From Holophagales bacterium (GTDB lineage: Bacteria; Acidobacteriota; Thermoanaerobaculia; UBA5066), in NCBI GenBank assembly GCA_016716705.1, contig JADJVF010000037.1, positions 62,001 through 126,000 of the forward strand: a stretch of 64,000 bases of DNA, given 5' to 3'. This document shows, piece by piece, positions 53,515-63,800 of the stretch. Below the pieces are notes generated by a model that worked only from the letters and a program-made list of their open reading frames with translations, was not told the DNA's origin and made no database searches. Numbering within the stretch: position 1 is the first letter of the stretch; the number at the start of each line of letters is the position of its first letter. The position numbers and the translations under genes are program-made.

Positions 53515-56500
53515 ATGGACGAGCCTCTCCGAGCCCCCGCCCCGGCCGCTCCCCGCACGGCGCCGGCCTGGACGAGCGTCGTCCTGCCCGTGACCGGGAT
53601 GACGTGCGCGAGCTGCGCCCGGTTGATCGAGTGGAAGTTCAGCGGCTCGACGGCGTCCGCTCCGCCCGTGTCGGAATCGCCACGGAAACGCTGCATGTGG
53701 ACTTCGACCCGGCACGGGTCGAGGCCGGCCGCATCGTCGCCTGCGTCCGCAGGGCCGGCTTCGGCGTCGCCGGACCGGAGGGGGGCGCCGCTTCCGAGGC
53801 CGACGACGCGACCGAGGCCCTTCCACGACGGCTCGTCCTCGGTCTCGCGCTGACCGTCCCGCTCGTCGTCTACAGCATGGGACGCGACCTCGGCCTCGCG
53901 GCCTTCCCGCACGACCGCTTCGCGATGCTCGTCGCCGCGACGATCGTGCAGCTCGCCGTGGGTGCGCCGTTCTACGCGCGCTCGTGGCGGAGCCTCCGCA
54001 CCGGGACGTCGAGCATGGACGTCCTCGTCGTGCTCGGCTCGACCGTCGCGTGGGGCGCCAGCGTCGGCGTCACGCTCGGCCTCGTCCCGGGCTCCGACGT
54101 CTACTTCGAGACCGGGGCGGCGATCGTCACTCTCGTCACCCTCGGCAGGTTCCTCGAGGCCCGCGCGCGGCGGAGGGCTTCGGCGGCGATAAGGGCCCTC
54201 TTCGACCTGTGTCCCGCCGTGGCCCGGGTCATCCGGGGCGGCGCCGAGGTGGAAGTGGGCGTCGAAGAGGTTCGCGTCGGTGAGACCGTCATCGTCCGTC
54301 CCGGGGAGCGGGTCCCGGTCGACGGCATCGTCCGCGAGGGGCGCTCCTCGTTCGACGAGTCGATGGTCACCGGCGAATCGATGCCCGTCGCCCGGGGACC
54401 CGGCGACGCGGTGATCGGCGCGACCGTCAACGCGGACGGTCTCGTCCGCGTCGAGGCCACGCGGGTCGGCGCGGAATCGACGCTCGCCCGGATCGCCCGA
54501 CTCGTCGAGGACGCCCAGGCGCGCAAGGCGCCGACCCAGGAGGTCGCCGACGAGGTCGGCCGCTGGTTCGTCCCGCTCGTCCTGGCGTCTGCGCTGGCGA
54601 CGCTCCTCGGCTGGCTCTTCGTCGCGCGCATCGACCTGCCGGGGGCACTGATGAACGCGGTGGCGGTTCTCATCATCGCCTGCCCCTGTGCGATCGGCCT
54701 GGCGACGCCGATGGCCGTGCTCGTCGGGACCGCTCGAGGCGCGTCGCGCGGGATCCTCTTCCGCTCCGGCGCCGCGCTGGAGCAGGCGGGCCGGGCGACC
54801 GTCGTCGTCCTCGACAAGACCGGGACCCTGACCCGGGGCGAGCCCGGGCTGACGGACGTCGTTTCCTGCCGGCCCGGCGAGGAACGGGAGGTCCTGCGCC
54901 TGGCGGCGAGCGCGGAGCAGGGTTCGGAGCACCCCGTGGGCCGGGCGCTCGCGCTGGCCGGGGCGAACCGGGGCCTCGCGCTCGCGCCTCCTCGGGATTT
55001 CCGTGCCGTGAGCGGCTCGGGAATCCGCGCGTGCGTGGAAGGGCGCGACGTTCTCGTCGGCACCGCCTGGCTGATGCGCGGCGAGGGGGTCTCCATCGAG
55101 GAGCTCGAGGCGGACGTCGACCGCCTCCAGGCCGAGGGAAAGACCGCGATGATCGTGGCCGCGACCCGGCCCGGCGGCGAGGGTCCGGCGGAAGCAATCG
55201 GGATCGTCGCCGTCGCCGACGCCGTGAAGCCCGGGGCCCGGGAGGCCGTCGAGGAGCTCCACCGCCTCGGGCTCGACGTCGTGATGCTGACGGGCGACAA
55301 CCTCGCGACCGCCGAGGCGGTCGCGCGCGAGGTGGGCATCACGCGGGTCCGTGCGGAGGTCCGGCCGGGGGAAAAGGCCGACGCGATCCGGAACCTCCGG
55401 AATGCCCCGCGGCCGCCCGGCGTGCCGCCGCCCGTCGTCGTCATGGTGGGAGACGGGATCAACGACGCGCCGGCTCTCGCACAGGCCGACGTCGGCATGG
55501 CCCTCGGCACCGGGACCGACGTCGCAATGGAGGCGGCGGGCGTCACCCTCATGAGCGGCGACCTGCGAGGAGTCGGGAGAGCCATCGTCCTCTCGCGCGC
55601 ATCGCTCCAGACCGTCTTCCAGAACCTGGTCTGGGCGCTCTTCTACAACGTCGCGCTGATCCCGATCGCGGCCTACGGCCTGCTCAGCCCGATGGTGGCG
55701 GCCGGCGCCATGACGTTCAGCTCCCTCTTCGTCGTCTCGAACAGCCTGCGGCTCCGCCGCGCGCCGCTCGAGTCTTCCGTCGCGCCGAATACGGGCTGGC
55801 GGCGGGGGCTCGAGCTGGCGCCGCGGGTCGTCGCGCCGGCGACGGCGCTCGCCGTCCTGATCGTCGTCCCGATGCTCGCGATGGCGGGAGGGGCGGAGAT
55901 CCGAGGCGCCCTCGCCGGGACGATGTCCCCGGCCCTGATGATGGTCATGGCGATCGCGAACGGGCTGATCGCCGTCTCCTACGCGTCGATCCCCGTCTTC
56001 CTCGTGGTCTTCAAGGTCCGGCGGAAGGACCTCCCCTTCTCCTGGGTCCTCTTCCTCTTCGGCGCGTTCATCCTCGCCTGCGGGACGACGCACTTCGTCC
56101 ACGTCATCGGCCTCTGGTGGCCCGTCGGCTGGTGGCAGGCCGCCGTCGATTCGATCTGCGCCGTCGTCTCCCTCGCGTCGGCGGTCGTCCTCTGGCCTCT
56201 CCTGCCGAGGATCCTCGCTCTGCCGAGCCCCGAGCAGCTCCGCATCGTCAACCGGGCGCTCGAGGACGAGAAGGCGGCTCTCGAACGGACGCAGGCCGAG
56301 CTGAGGAAGGCGTACGCGGAGGTCGAACGGCGGGTCGAGGAGCGAACCGTCGAGCTCGCCCGGGCCAACGAGGCCCTCGTCGCCGAGGTCTTCGAACGGC
56401 AGCGGGCCGAGGAGGAGCTCCGCCGGAACCGCAACATGCTCGCCTCGATCATCGACTCGATCCCGCAAGCGGTCTTCTGGAAGGACCGTACGGGCCTCTA

Positions 56501-58301
56501 CCTCGGGTGCAACCGGCCGATGGCCCGGCGGGCGGGGCTGCCCGACCCGGAGGCGATCGTCGGGAAGAGCGACTTCGACCTGCCGTGGAGCCGCGAGGAA
56601 GCCGAGGCGTACCGCGCCGACGATCGGGAGGTCATCGAGAGCAGGCGGCCGAAGCTCCACTTCGTGGAGTCGCAACGGCAGGCCGACGGGACGACGATCT
56701 GGCTCGACACCTCGAAGGTGCCGCTGACGAACGACGCGGGTGACGTCGACGGCGTCCTCGGCGTCTTCGAGGACGTCACGGAGCGCCGGCAGGCGGAGGT
56801 CCGGCTCCTCGAGTACCGGAAGGTCATCGAGAGCTCGGGAGACCTGATCTGCGTCCTCGACGCCTCGTACCGGTACGTCCTCGCGAACGAGGCGTTCCTG
56901 TCGAACCTCGGGCTCGCTCTCGAGGAGGTCGCGGGCCGCACCATCGAGGAGGTGCGCGGCGTCGAGGCTTTCCACCAGCTGAAGCCCCACGTCGACCGGA
57001 GCCTCGCGGGGGAGGAACACGCGTTCGAGCTGCAGATGGCGCACCCGGGGAAGGGGACCCGCCACCTCTCCGCCCGTTACACCCCGATCGTCGAGGGAGA
57101 CCGGGTGACGAGCGTCGCGAGCGTCATGAGGGACGTCTCGGAGGAAAGGCGCCTGGAAGGCCAGCTGCTCCAGGCGCAGAAGATGGAGGCCGTCGGGCAG
57201 CTCGCCGGAGGCGTCGCGCACGACTTCAACAACATCCTCTCCGTCATCCTCGGCTACTGCCACCTCATCCAGGCCGGGTTCTCCGGAGACGACAAGCAGC
57301 GAGAGCGGCTCGGGCTCGTGACGGCCGCCGCGGAGCGGGCCGCGCAGCTCACGCGCTCCCTCCTCGCCTTCAGCCGCAAGCAGATGATGTCGCCGAAGGC
57401 GGCGAACCTCGTCGACGTCGTTCAGCGGGTCCAGAAGCTCCTCACCCGGATCATCGGGGAGGACGTGCACCTGAGAACCGTCTCGAACGACGCGCAGCTC
57501 CCGGTGTTCGTCGACGGCGGCCAGATCGAGCAGGTCCTCGTCAACCTCGCCACGAACGCCCGCGACGCCATGCCTCGCGGAGGCCTCCTGACGATCGAGA
57601 CCGGGAGGCACGAGATCGACCCGGCCTTCGTGGCCGCCCACGGATGGGGCCTGCCCGGCCGCTACGCCGTCCTGACCGTCTCCGACACCGGGTGCGGGAT
57701 GGACGAGGAGACGAGGAACCGCATTTTCGAGCCCTTCTTCACGACGAAGGAAACCGGCAAGGGGACCGGCCTCGGCATGTCGATCGCCTTCGGGATCGTG
57801 AAGCAGCACCACGGCTTCATGAGCGTCTACAGCGAGCCGGGGACCGGGAGCGTCTTCAAGATCTTCCTGCCTCTGACGGAGGAAGGAAGGGCCGGTGAAG
57901 ATTCGCCGGCGTCGCCCGCCCCTGCCCGGGGAGGGAACGAGACGATCCTCGTCGCCGAGGACGAGGCGACCGTGCGCGACCTCCTCGCGACGGTCCTGTC
58001 GGACGCCGGCTACCGGGTCGTCCTCGCCGAGGACGGGCAGGACGCCGTGCAGAAGTTCGCGGCGGACCCGGACCGGATCGACCTCGTCCTGATGGACATG
58101 ATCATGCCGAAGAAGAGCGGCCGGGAGGCGTTCGAGGAGATCCGGGTGCTCCGGCCGGGGGCCCGGGTCCTCTTCTCGAGCGGCTACTCCCCGGACTTCA
58201 TCGAGAGCCGCGGGGGCCTCGGCGCAGTCCCTGATCTCCTGACGAAACCGGTCCATCCGCTGGACCTCCTCCGGAAGGTGAGGGAGATCCTGGATCGCTG
58301 A
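53515..58301 (+). CDS. Cu(I) P1B-type ATPase fused to an ethylene-receptor-like hybrid histidine kinase
   Basis: About 1595 residues. Part 1, CopA-like ATPase: HMA site GMTCASC (53599-53616), TGES loop VTGESMPVA, channel motif IIACPCAIGLATP (CPC at 54681-54689), DKTGTLTRG (Asp 54813), SEHPVGRAL, MVGDGINDAPAL, and the Cu(I)-type last helices FYNVALIP and MTFSSLFVVSNSL. Part 2, in the same open frame: helix APATALAVLIVVPML, then a three-helix domain with LIAVSYASIP, FGAFILACGTTHFVHV (Cys 56079, His 56091) and the closing LLPRILALPSPEQL, as in bacterial ETR1-like copper domains. The ETR1 Asp25 position is Asn here (55959). Part 3: coiled coil, two PAS domains, kinase core (GVAHDFNNILSVI, GKGTGLGMSIAFG) and receiver (LVLMDMIMPKKSG). 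One frameshift at about 53625-53660 lies in the HMA domain, away from the junction. No ATG, GTG or TTG occurs in frame from 55713 to 55871. A lost stop at the junction remains possible. Confidence 0.85.
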
Positions 58302-58319
58302 GGGAGGCGAGGACTGGCG

Positions 58320-60371
58320 TCAGCTGCGTTCCGCCGGCTCGGGCCTTCCCCAGAGCCAGCCCTGGCCGTACTCGACGCCGAGGCCCCGGAGGATGTCAGC
58401 CACCGGGGCGCGTTCGACCATCTCCGCGACGACGGTCTTCCCGAGAGCGTGGGCGACCGCGACCATCGCTCCGACGAGGGCGCGATTCGTGGCGTTCGTC
58501 TCGAGGTCCCGGACGAAGGAGCCGTCGATCTTCACGAGGTCGACAGGAAGCGCCTGGAGGTAGGCGAACGAGGAGAACCCGGTCCCGAAGTCGTCGAGGG
58601 CGAAGCCGCAGCCGAGCTCCTTGAGCCGGCGTGCCCACCGCTGAAGGCCCGTGATGTCGGCGATCGCCGCCGTCTCCGTGATCTCGAACGTGAGGACGCC
58701 GGGCGGCAGGCCGCTCTGTGCGACGAGCGCCTCGAACTCCGTGAGGAGTGCGCGGTCGCCGAGACTCGTCCCGGAGAGGTTCACGAAGAGACGGCGCCCC
58801 GGCGTCGCCGAGAGGAGCGCGATGGCGCGCGTCACGACCCACCGGTCGAGGGCGGTCATCAGCCCGAACCGCTCGGCGGCGGGCAGGAACGCCCCCGGGG
58901 CGATGAGCCCCCCGGAGTCGTCGACGAGGCGGACGAGGACTTCCTCGTGCTCCGTCTCTCCGGTCCGAAGCGAAACGATCCGCTGGGCGAGGAGACGAAG
59001 GGTGTCCTTGCGGAGTGCGTCCCGCACCCGCGCCGCCCAACGGCCGAGGTCGTCCATGGCGCGCCGGCCCACGGGGTCCTCGCGGCACGTCACCCAGCGG
59101 TTCCGCCCTTCGTCCTTGGCGATGTGGAGCGCCGCGTCCGCGAGGGCGAGTGTCGCCGCGGCGGAGCGCGAGGGCTCGACGGGGACGACGCCGAGGCTCG
59201 CCGTCACGTCGAAGACGACTCCCTCGGAAGCGAAGCGCATCCCGTCGATGCTCGCCCGGAGCCCTTCCGCGACCGCCTCCGCCTCGGTCAGCTCCTCGCC
59301 GTCGAGGAGAGCGGCGAACGCGTCTCCCCCGAAGCGGAACAGACGGCCCTTCGACGGGAGGATCTGCGTCATCCGCTCCGTCAGCTCCACGAGAAGCCTG
59401 TCTCCGGCGGGGTGCCCGAGCGCGCCGTTGAGGACCGAGAACCGGTCGATGTCGAGCATGACGAGGCTCGCGGCCGGGCCGCCGTCCCCCCTGCCGACGA
59501 TCTGCTCGATCTCCTCGCGGAGGACGGACTGGTTGGGCAGGCCGGTCAGGAGGTCCCGCGTCGCGAGGTTCTGGATGACCTCCTCCTGCCGCTTGCGGGC
59601 CGTCACGTCCTGCTTGATGGAGACGTAGTGCGTGATCTCCCCCTGCTCTCCGAGGACGGGGGTGATCGTCATCTCCTCCACGTAGAGGGTGCCGTCCTTC
59701 CTCCGGTTGTAGAGCTCGCCGCGCCAGACGCCGCCGGCCTTGATCGTTTCCCACATCTGGCGGTAGAACGCCTCGCGCTGGACGCCCGAGCGGAGGAGCC
59801 TCGGGTTCTTGCCGATCGCCTCCTCGAGCTCGTAGCCCGTCATCCGCGTGAACGCGGGGTTTGCCCAGACGATGGCGCCGTCGAGGCCGGTGATGACGAT
59901 CCCGTCCGCAGCCGCCTCGAGCGCGGAGTGGCTGAGCCGGACCTCCTCCTCCGCCTTCCGGCGCGCGAGCCGGGCCGCCCAGACCTCGCGGGCCGCCCGG
60001 ACCGCGTGCGGAAGACGACCGAGGCGCTCCTTGAGGACGTAGTCGTCGGCCCCGGACTTGATGCAGTCCGCCGCGGTCTCCTCGTCGATCGATCCCGTCA
60101 CGATGATGAAGGGAAGGTCCGGCCTCAGCTCCCGGACGACCTTGAGCGCCTTCATGCCGTTCCAGGAGGGGAGCGAGTAGTCGGCGATGACGACGTTTGG
60201 CGTGAACTCATCGAGCGTCGCCCGGAACTCCGCCTCCGTCTCCACCCGGAGCCACTCGCCCAGGATCCCGGCTTGGCGCAGCTCGCGGATCTCGAGCTCA
60301 GCGTCCGACGCGACGTCCTCGAGGACGAGGATCCGGAGGTTCTCGGCGACCGGCGGGACGGGCGTCGTCAT
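58320..60371 (-). CDS. Receiver-PAS-GGDEF-EAL protein with degenerate cyclase site
   Basis: 683 residues. Receiver (about 10-130): ILVLEDVASDAE, VVIADYSLPSWNG. PAS (about 145-270): AADGIVITGLDGAIVWAN. GGDEF-type domain (about 285-440) with RFGGDAFAALL: the catalytic motif is GGDAF, so cyclase activity is doubtful. EAL domain (about 450-680): the first motif is EVLVRL instead of EALVR, and FVNLSGTSLGD, DDFGTGFSSFAYL and LVKIDGSFVRDL are present. It is more likely a phosphodiesterase or a c-di-GMP-responsive switch than a synthase. The gene is 7 bp downstream of a single receiver gene on the same strand. Confidence 0.92.
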   Translation of the reverse strand: MTTPVPPVAENLRILVLEDVASDAELEIRELRQAGILGEWLRVETEAEFRATLDEFTPNVVIADYSLPSWNGMKALKVVRELRPDLPFIIVTGSIDEETAADCIKSGADDYVLKERLGRLPHAVRAAREVWAARLARRKAEEEVRLSHSALEAAADGIVITGLDGAIVWANPAFTRMTGYELEEAIGKNPRLLRSGVQREAFYRQMWETIKAGGVWRGELYNRRKDGTLYVEEMTITPVLGEQGEITHYVSIKQDVTARKRQEEVIQNLATRDLLTGLPNQSVLREEIEQIVGRGDGGPAASLVMLDIDRFSVLNGALGHPAGDRLLVELTERMTQILPSKGRLFRFGGDAFAALLDGEELTEAEAVAEGLRASIDGMRFASEGVVFDVTASLGVVPVEPSRSAAATLALADAALHIAKDEGRNRWVTCREDPVGRRAMDDLGRWAARVRDALRKDTLRLLAQRIVSLRTGETEHEEVLVRLVDDSGGLIAPGAFLPAAERFGLMTALDRWVVTRAIALLSATPGRRLFVNLSGTSLGDRALLTEFEALVAQSGLPPGVLTFEITETAAIADITGLQRWARRLKELGCGFALDDFGTGFSSFAYLQALPVDLVKIDGSFVRDLETNATNRALVGAMVAVAHALGKTVVAEMVERAPVADILRGLGVEYGQGWLWGRPEPAERS

Positions 60372-60378
60372 CGGCGTC

Positions 60379-60807
60379 TCACTCGGGCGGCTGGTTGAGG
60401 ACGAGCCAGTAGAGACCGACCTCTCCCACCGCCGCGACGAACTTCTCGAACTCCACCGGCTTGACGATGTAGCTGTTGGCTCCGAGCTCGTAGGCGCGCT
60501 TCACGTCGGGCTCCTCCCGCGAAGAGGTGAGGACGACGACCGGGAGCGTGCGCGTCGATTCCTCCCTCCGGATCCGCTCGAGGACCTCGAGCCCGTTCAC
60601 GCGCGGGAGCTTCAGGTCGAGGAGGACGACCCGCGGCAGCGCCGGCCGCGGCTCGCCGCCGAAGAGGAGCTCGAGCGCCTCGGCGCCGTCCCGGACGACC
60701 CGGACGGAATTCACGACGTGAGCCCGCCTCAGCGCGCGCAGGGTCAGCTCGACGTCGTCCGGGTTGTCTTCGACGAGGAGAACGTCGGAGCTGTTCTGGT
60801 GCCTCAT
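60379..60807 (-). CDS. Single-domain response regulator (Rcp1-like)
   Basis: 142 residues, all receiver. VLLVEDNPDDVELTLRAL acidic pocket, VVLLDLKLPRVNG phospho-acceptor, VVVLTSSREEPD, YIVKPVEFEKFV. The NPDDxELT start is typical of the Rcp1 subfamily that accepts phosphate from PAS/GAF kinases without HPt. The ATG overlaps the stop of the multi-PAS kinase (ATGA), so that kinase is the likely donor. The GGDEF/EAL protein downstream would be the next step. Confidence 0.93.
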   Translation of the reverse strand: MRHQNSSDVLLVEDNPDDVELTLRALRRAHVVNSVRVVRDGAEALELLFGGEPRPALPRVVLLDLKLPRVNGLEVLERIRREESTRTLPVVVLTSSREEPDVKRAYELGANSYIVKPVEFEKFVAAVGEVGLYWLVLNQPPE

Positions 60808-63800
60808 TTGCTTCTTCCTTCGTCCGGCAGAGAGATGGTGAAGGTGGCCCCATGGTCGACCTCGCCGCGGGCGCCGACGGAGCCCCCGTGGCGCGCGACG
60901 ATCCGTTCGACGAGAGCGAGGCCGACTCCCGTCCCCTCGAACTCGCGGCCGTGGAGCCGCTGGAAGACGCCGAACAGCTTTCCCGCGTATCGCATGTCGA
61001 ATCCCACACCGTTGTCGGAGACCTCGTAGATTACACGCCCCGTCTCCCGGCGGCCCGAAACCTCGAGGCGTCGCCGCGGCCGTGTCGACGTGAACTTCAC
61101 CGCGTTCGAGAGGAGATTCACGAAGACCTGCCGCAGGAGCGCCGGGTCGGCCTGGGCAGGAGGGAGGTCGCCGACTATCACTTCGCTGACCTCGCGCTCC
61201 GCCTCCGGGAGGACCTCCGCGAGGACCGACCTCACGAGCTCACCCGTCTCGACGCGGCTCCGCCGAAGGTCCTGCCGACCGGCCCTGGAGAAGACGAGAA
61301 GGTCGTCGATGAGCTGGGCCATCCTCCGAGCGTTGAAGCGGACGACGCCGAGGAGGCGCCGCCCCTCCTCGTCGAGGCGCGCGGCCTGCTCTTCCTCGAT
61401 CATCCGCGAGAACCCGTCGATGGCACGGAGGGGCGCCCGGAGGTCGTGGGAGATCGAGTAGGCGAAGCTCTCGAGCTCTTTCGACTTGGCGAGGAGCTCC
61501 TCGGTCCGGCGCGCGACCCGCTCCTCGAGCTCGGCGTTGAGCCGCCGGACCTCGTCCTCGGCCCTCACCCGTGCGGAGACGTCGGCGAGGACGGCCACCG
61601 CGCTCGTGACCGCCCCCTCTGCGTCCGTCAGGGGCGCGGCCGCTATGGAAACGTCGATGGCAGTCCCGTCCTTCCTCTCCGGACGCACCTCGCGCCCCGT
61701 GACGGGAGTCCCGGAGAGGACCTCCGCGAGAATGGCGCGGATCTCCGCCTCCGCCTTTGGCGGGGCCACAGGCGGGAACCTTCCGATCACCTCCTCGGCG
61801 CTCCAGCCGAACACTTCCTCGGCGGCCGGATTCCACGAAGTGACGGTGCCGTCGCGGTCGAGGGTCACGATGGGCGCCGGGGACCCGGTGACGATGGCCT
61901 CGAGAAGGCGCGTCGCCGCCGCGAGGCGGGCCTCGGCCTCCTTCCGGTCCGTCTGTTCGAGGATGAACGCGACCGACTCCTCCCGCTTCTCGCCGACGAG
62001 GGCATAGCCGACGAGGACGGGGACACGCGTCCCGTCCTTCCGGACGTACTCCTTCTCGTAAGGCGTGCAGATGCCCCGTGCCTTCGCCTCGGCGATCCGC
62101 TCGGTGTCCAACGGAAGCCACTCGGGGGGCGTGATGGCGTCCCAGCGGAGCCTGCCGCGATCGAGGTCCTCCCGGTCGTATCCGACGATCCGGAGGAACT
62201 CGTCGTTGGCGGCGAGGATGTTCCCGTGGACGTCCCCGAAGATCGCTCCGACCATCCCGGAGTCGAAGAAGGCCCGGATCTTCTCCTCGGCCTTCGCTCG
62301 CTCCGTGATGTCGTTCGCGAGGGTGAGCCGCGCCGCGCGCCCGTCGAAGACGACGTCGTAGGTGACGATCTCGACGAGGAGCTTCCGGCCGTCCTTGCGG
62401 AGGTGGCGCCAGGGACCCGACGTCCGGATGCCCTTTCGTACGGCCCGAACGTCCGCTTCCACGATGGGAACGTCCTCCGGCGGCCGTATGTCGCGGAGTG
62501 TCCGGGCGAGCAGCTCCTCCTTCGAGTAGCCGTAGAGCTGCGTCGCCGCCTCGTTGACGTCGAGGAACCGCAACGTCTCGACGTCGAAGACCCACATGGG
62601 GGCGGGGTTCTCCTCGAAGAGCTTCCGGTAGCGCTCCTCGCTCTCGGCCAGCGACGCCTCGGCACGGGACTGCCGCTCCTCGGCGTCGACGAGGTCGAGG
62701 GCGAGGCCGAGGTCGCGGGCGAGCTCCTCCAGGAGAACGACCGCTTCGGGCAGGAAGACGCCCGGCTCGGAGGCGCAGAGGAAGAGGACGCCACGGACGG
62801 TGCCGCCGCACCGGACGGGGAAGGCTGCGCTCGAGCGATACCCGCGGCGCCGTCCCGCCTCGCGTAGCTGCGCGAGACGCGAATCGATTCCCCAGTCCTC
62901 GGCGACGACGGTCCGGTCCTCGACGAAGGCGGTCGCCGCCGGGCTTCGCTCCGCCGACGCTGCTTCGAGCGGAATGGGGACTTCCTCGAAGAAGCCCTCC
63001 ACCCTCCCTGCGGACGCCTCCGCGGCGAGGAAACCCTTGTCGTCCGGTGCCCCGAACCACGCGGCCGTGAACTCTCCGTCCGCGACGAGCTCCTCGCACG
63101 TCCTGCGCAGGACGCCGCTTCGATCCCTCACCTCGACGAACGCCTGGTCCACGGCGCTGATCACCCGGTGGATCCGGTTCAGGAGGAGGACCCGCGCGAG
63201 CGCTGCGTCGCTCTCCGACACGTCGCGGACGACGGAGACGAGGAGCTCCTCGTCTCCGAGAACGACGGCACGCGAGGAGACCTCGACGGCGATCACCGTG
63301 CCGTCGCGGCGCCGGTAACGGGTGCGAAACAGCGCTCCCTCCGAGCGCGCCTTCTCGAGCTGGGCCCGCGCGGCACCCGCGTCCTCGGGAGGACGGAGGT
63401 CGAAGGTGGTCAAACCGAGGAGCTCATTCCGGCTGTATCCCCAAAGCCCCTCGGCGGCTCGGTTCGCCTCGACGATCCGGCCGTCCGCGGGCCGAATCCA
63501 GACGACGGCGTCCCGGACCTGCTGGAGGACGGAACGGTGCCTCTCGTCCCGCAGCCGCTGCTCCTCCGATGCCCGGAGCCTCTCCCGCCCCCGGGTCGCG
63601 CGGACGAGAGCGACGAGGGCGAGGACGACGCAGAGGAGGGTCGCCCCGGCCCACGCCCGTTCCCTGACGATGCCGGAGAGCGCCTCGTCGACGTCCACCT
63701 TCACGACGAGACCCCAGCCGGGCCCCCTCAGGTATCGGACGGCCGCGAGCACACGCTGCCCGCGGTAGTCGACGTACTCGCCGTCGCCTTCCCGCCCCTC

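Noticed and set aside
53160..58256. A 1698-codon open frame on the minus strand opposite the ATPase-kinase fusion
   Set aside because: It is Arg/Asp/Glu/Val-rich low-complexity sequence with no motifs, while the plus strand has complete ATPase and kinase motifs. It is a shadow caused by GC-rich third positions.
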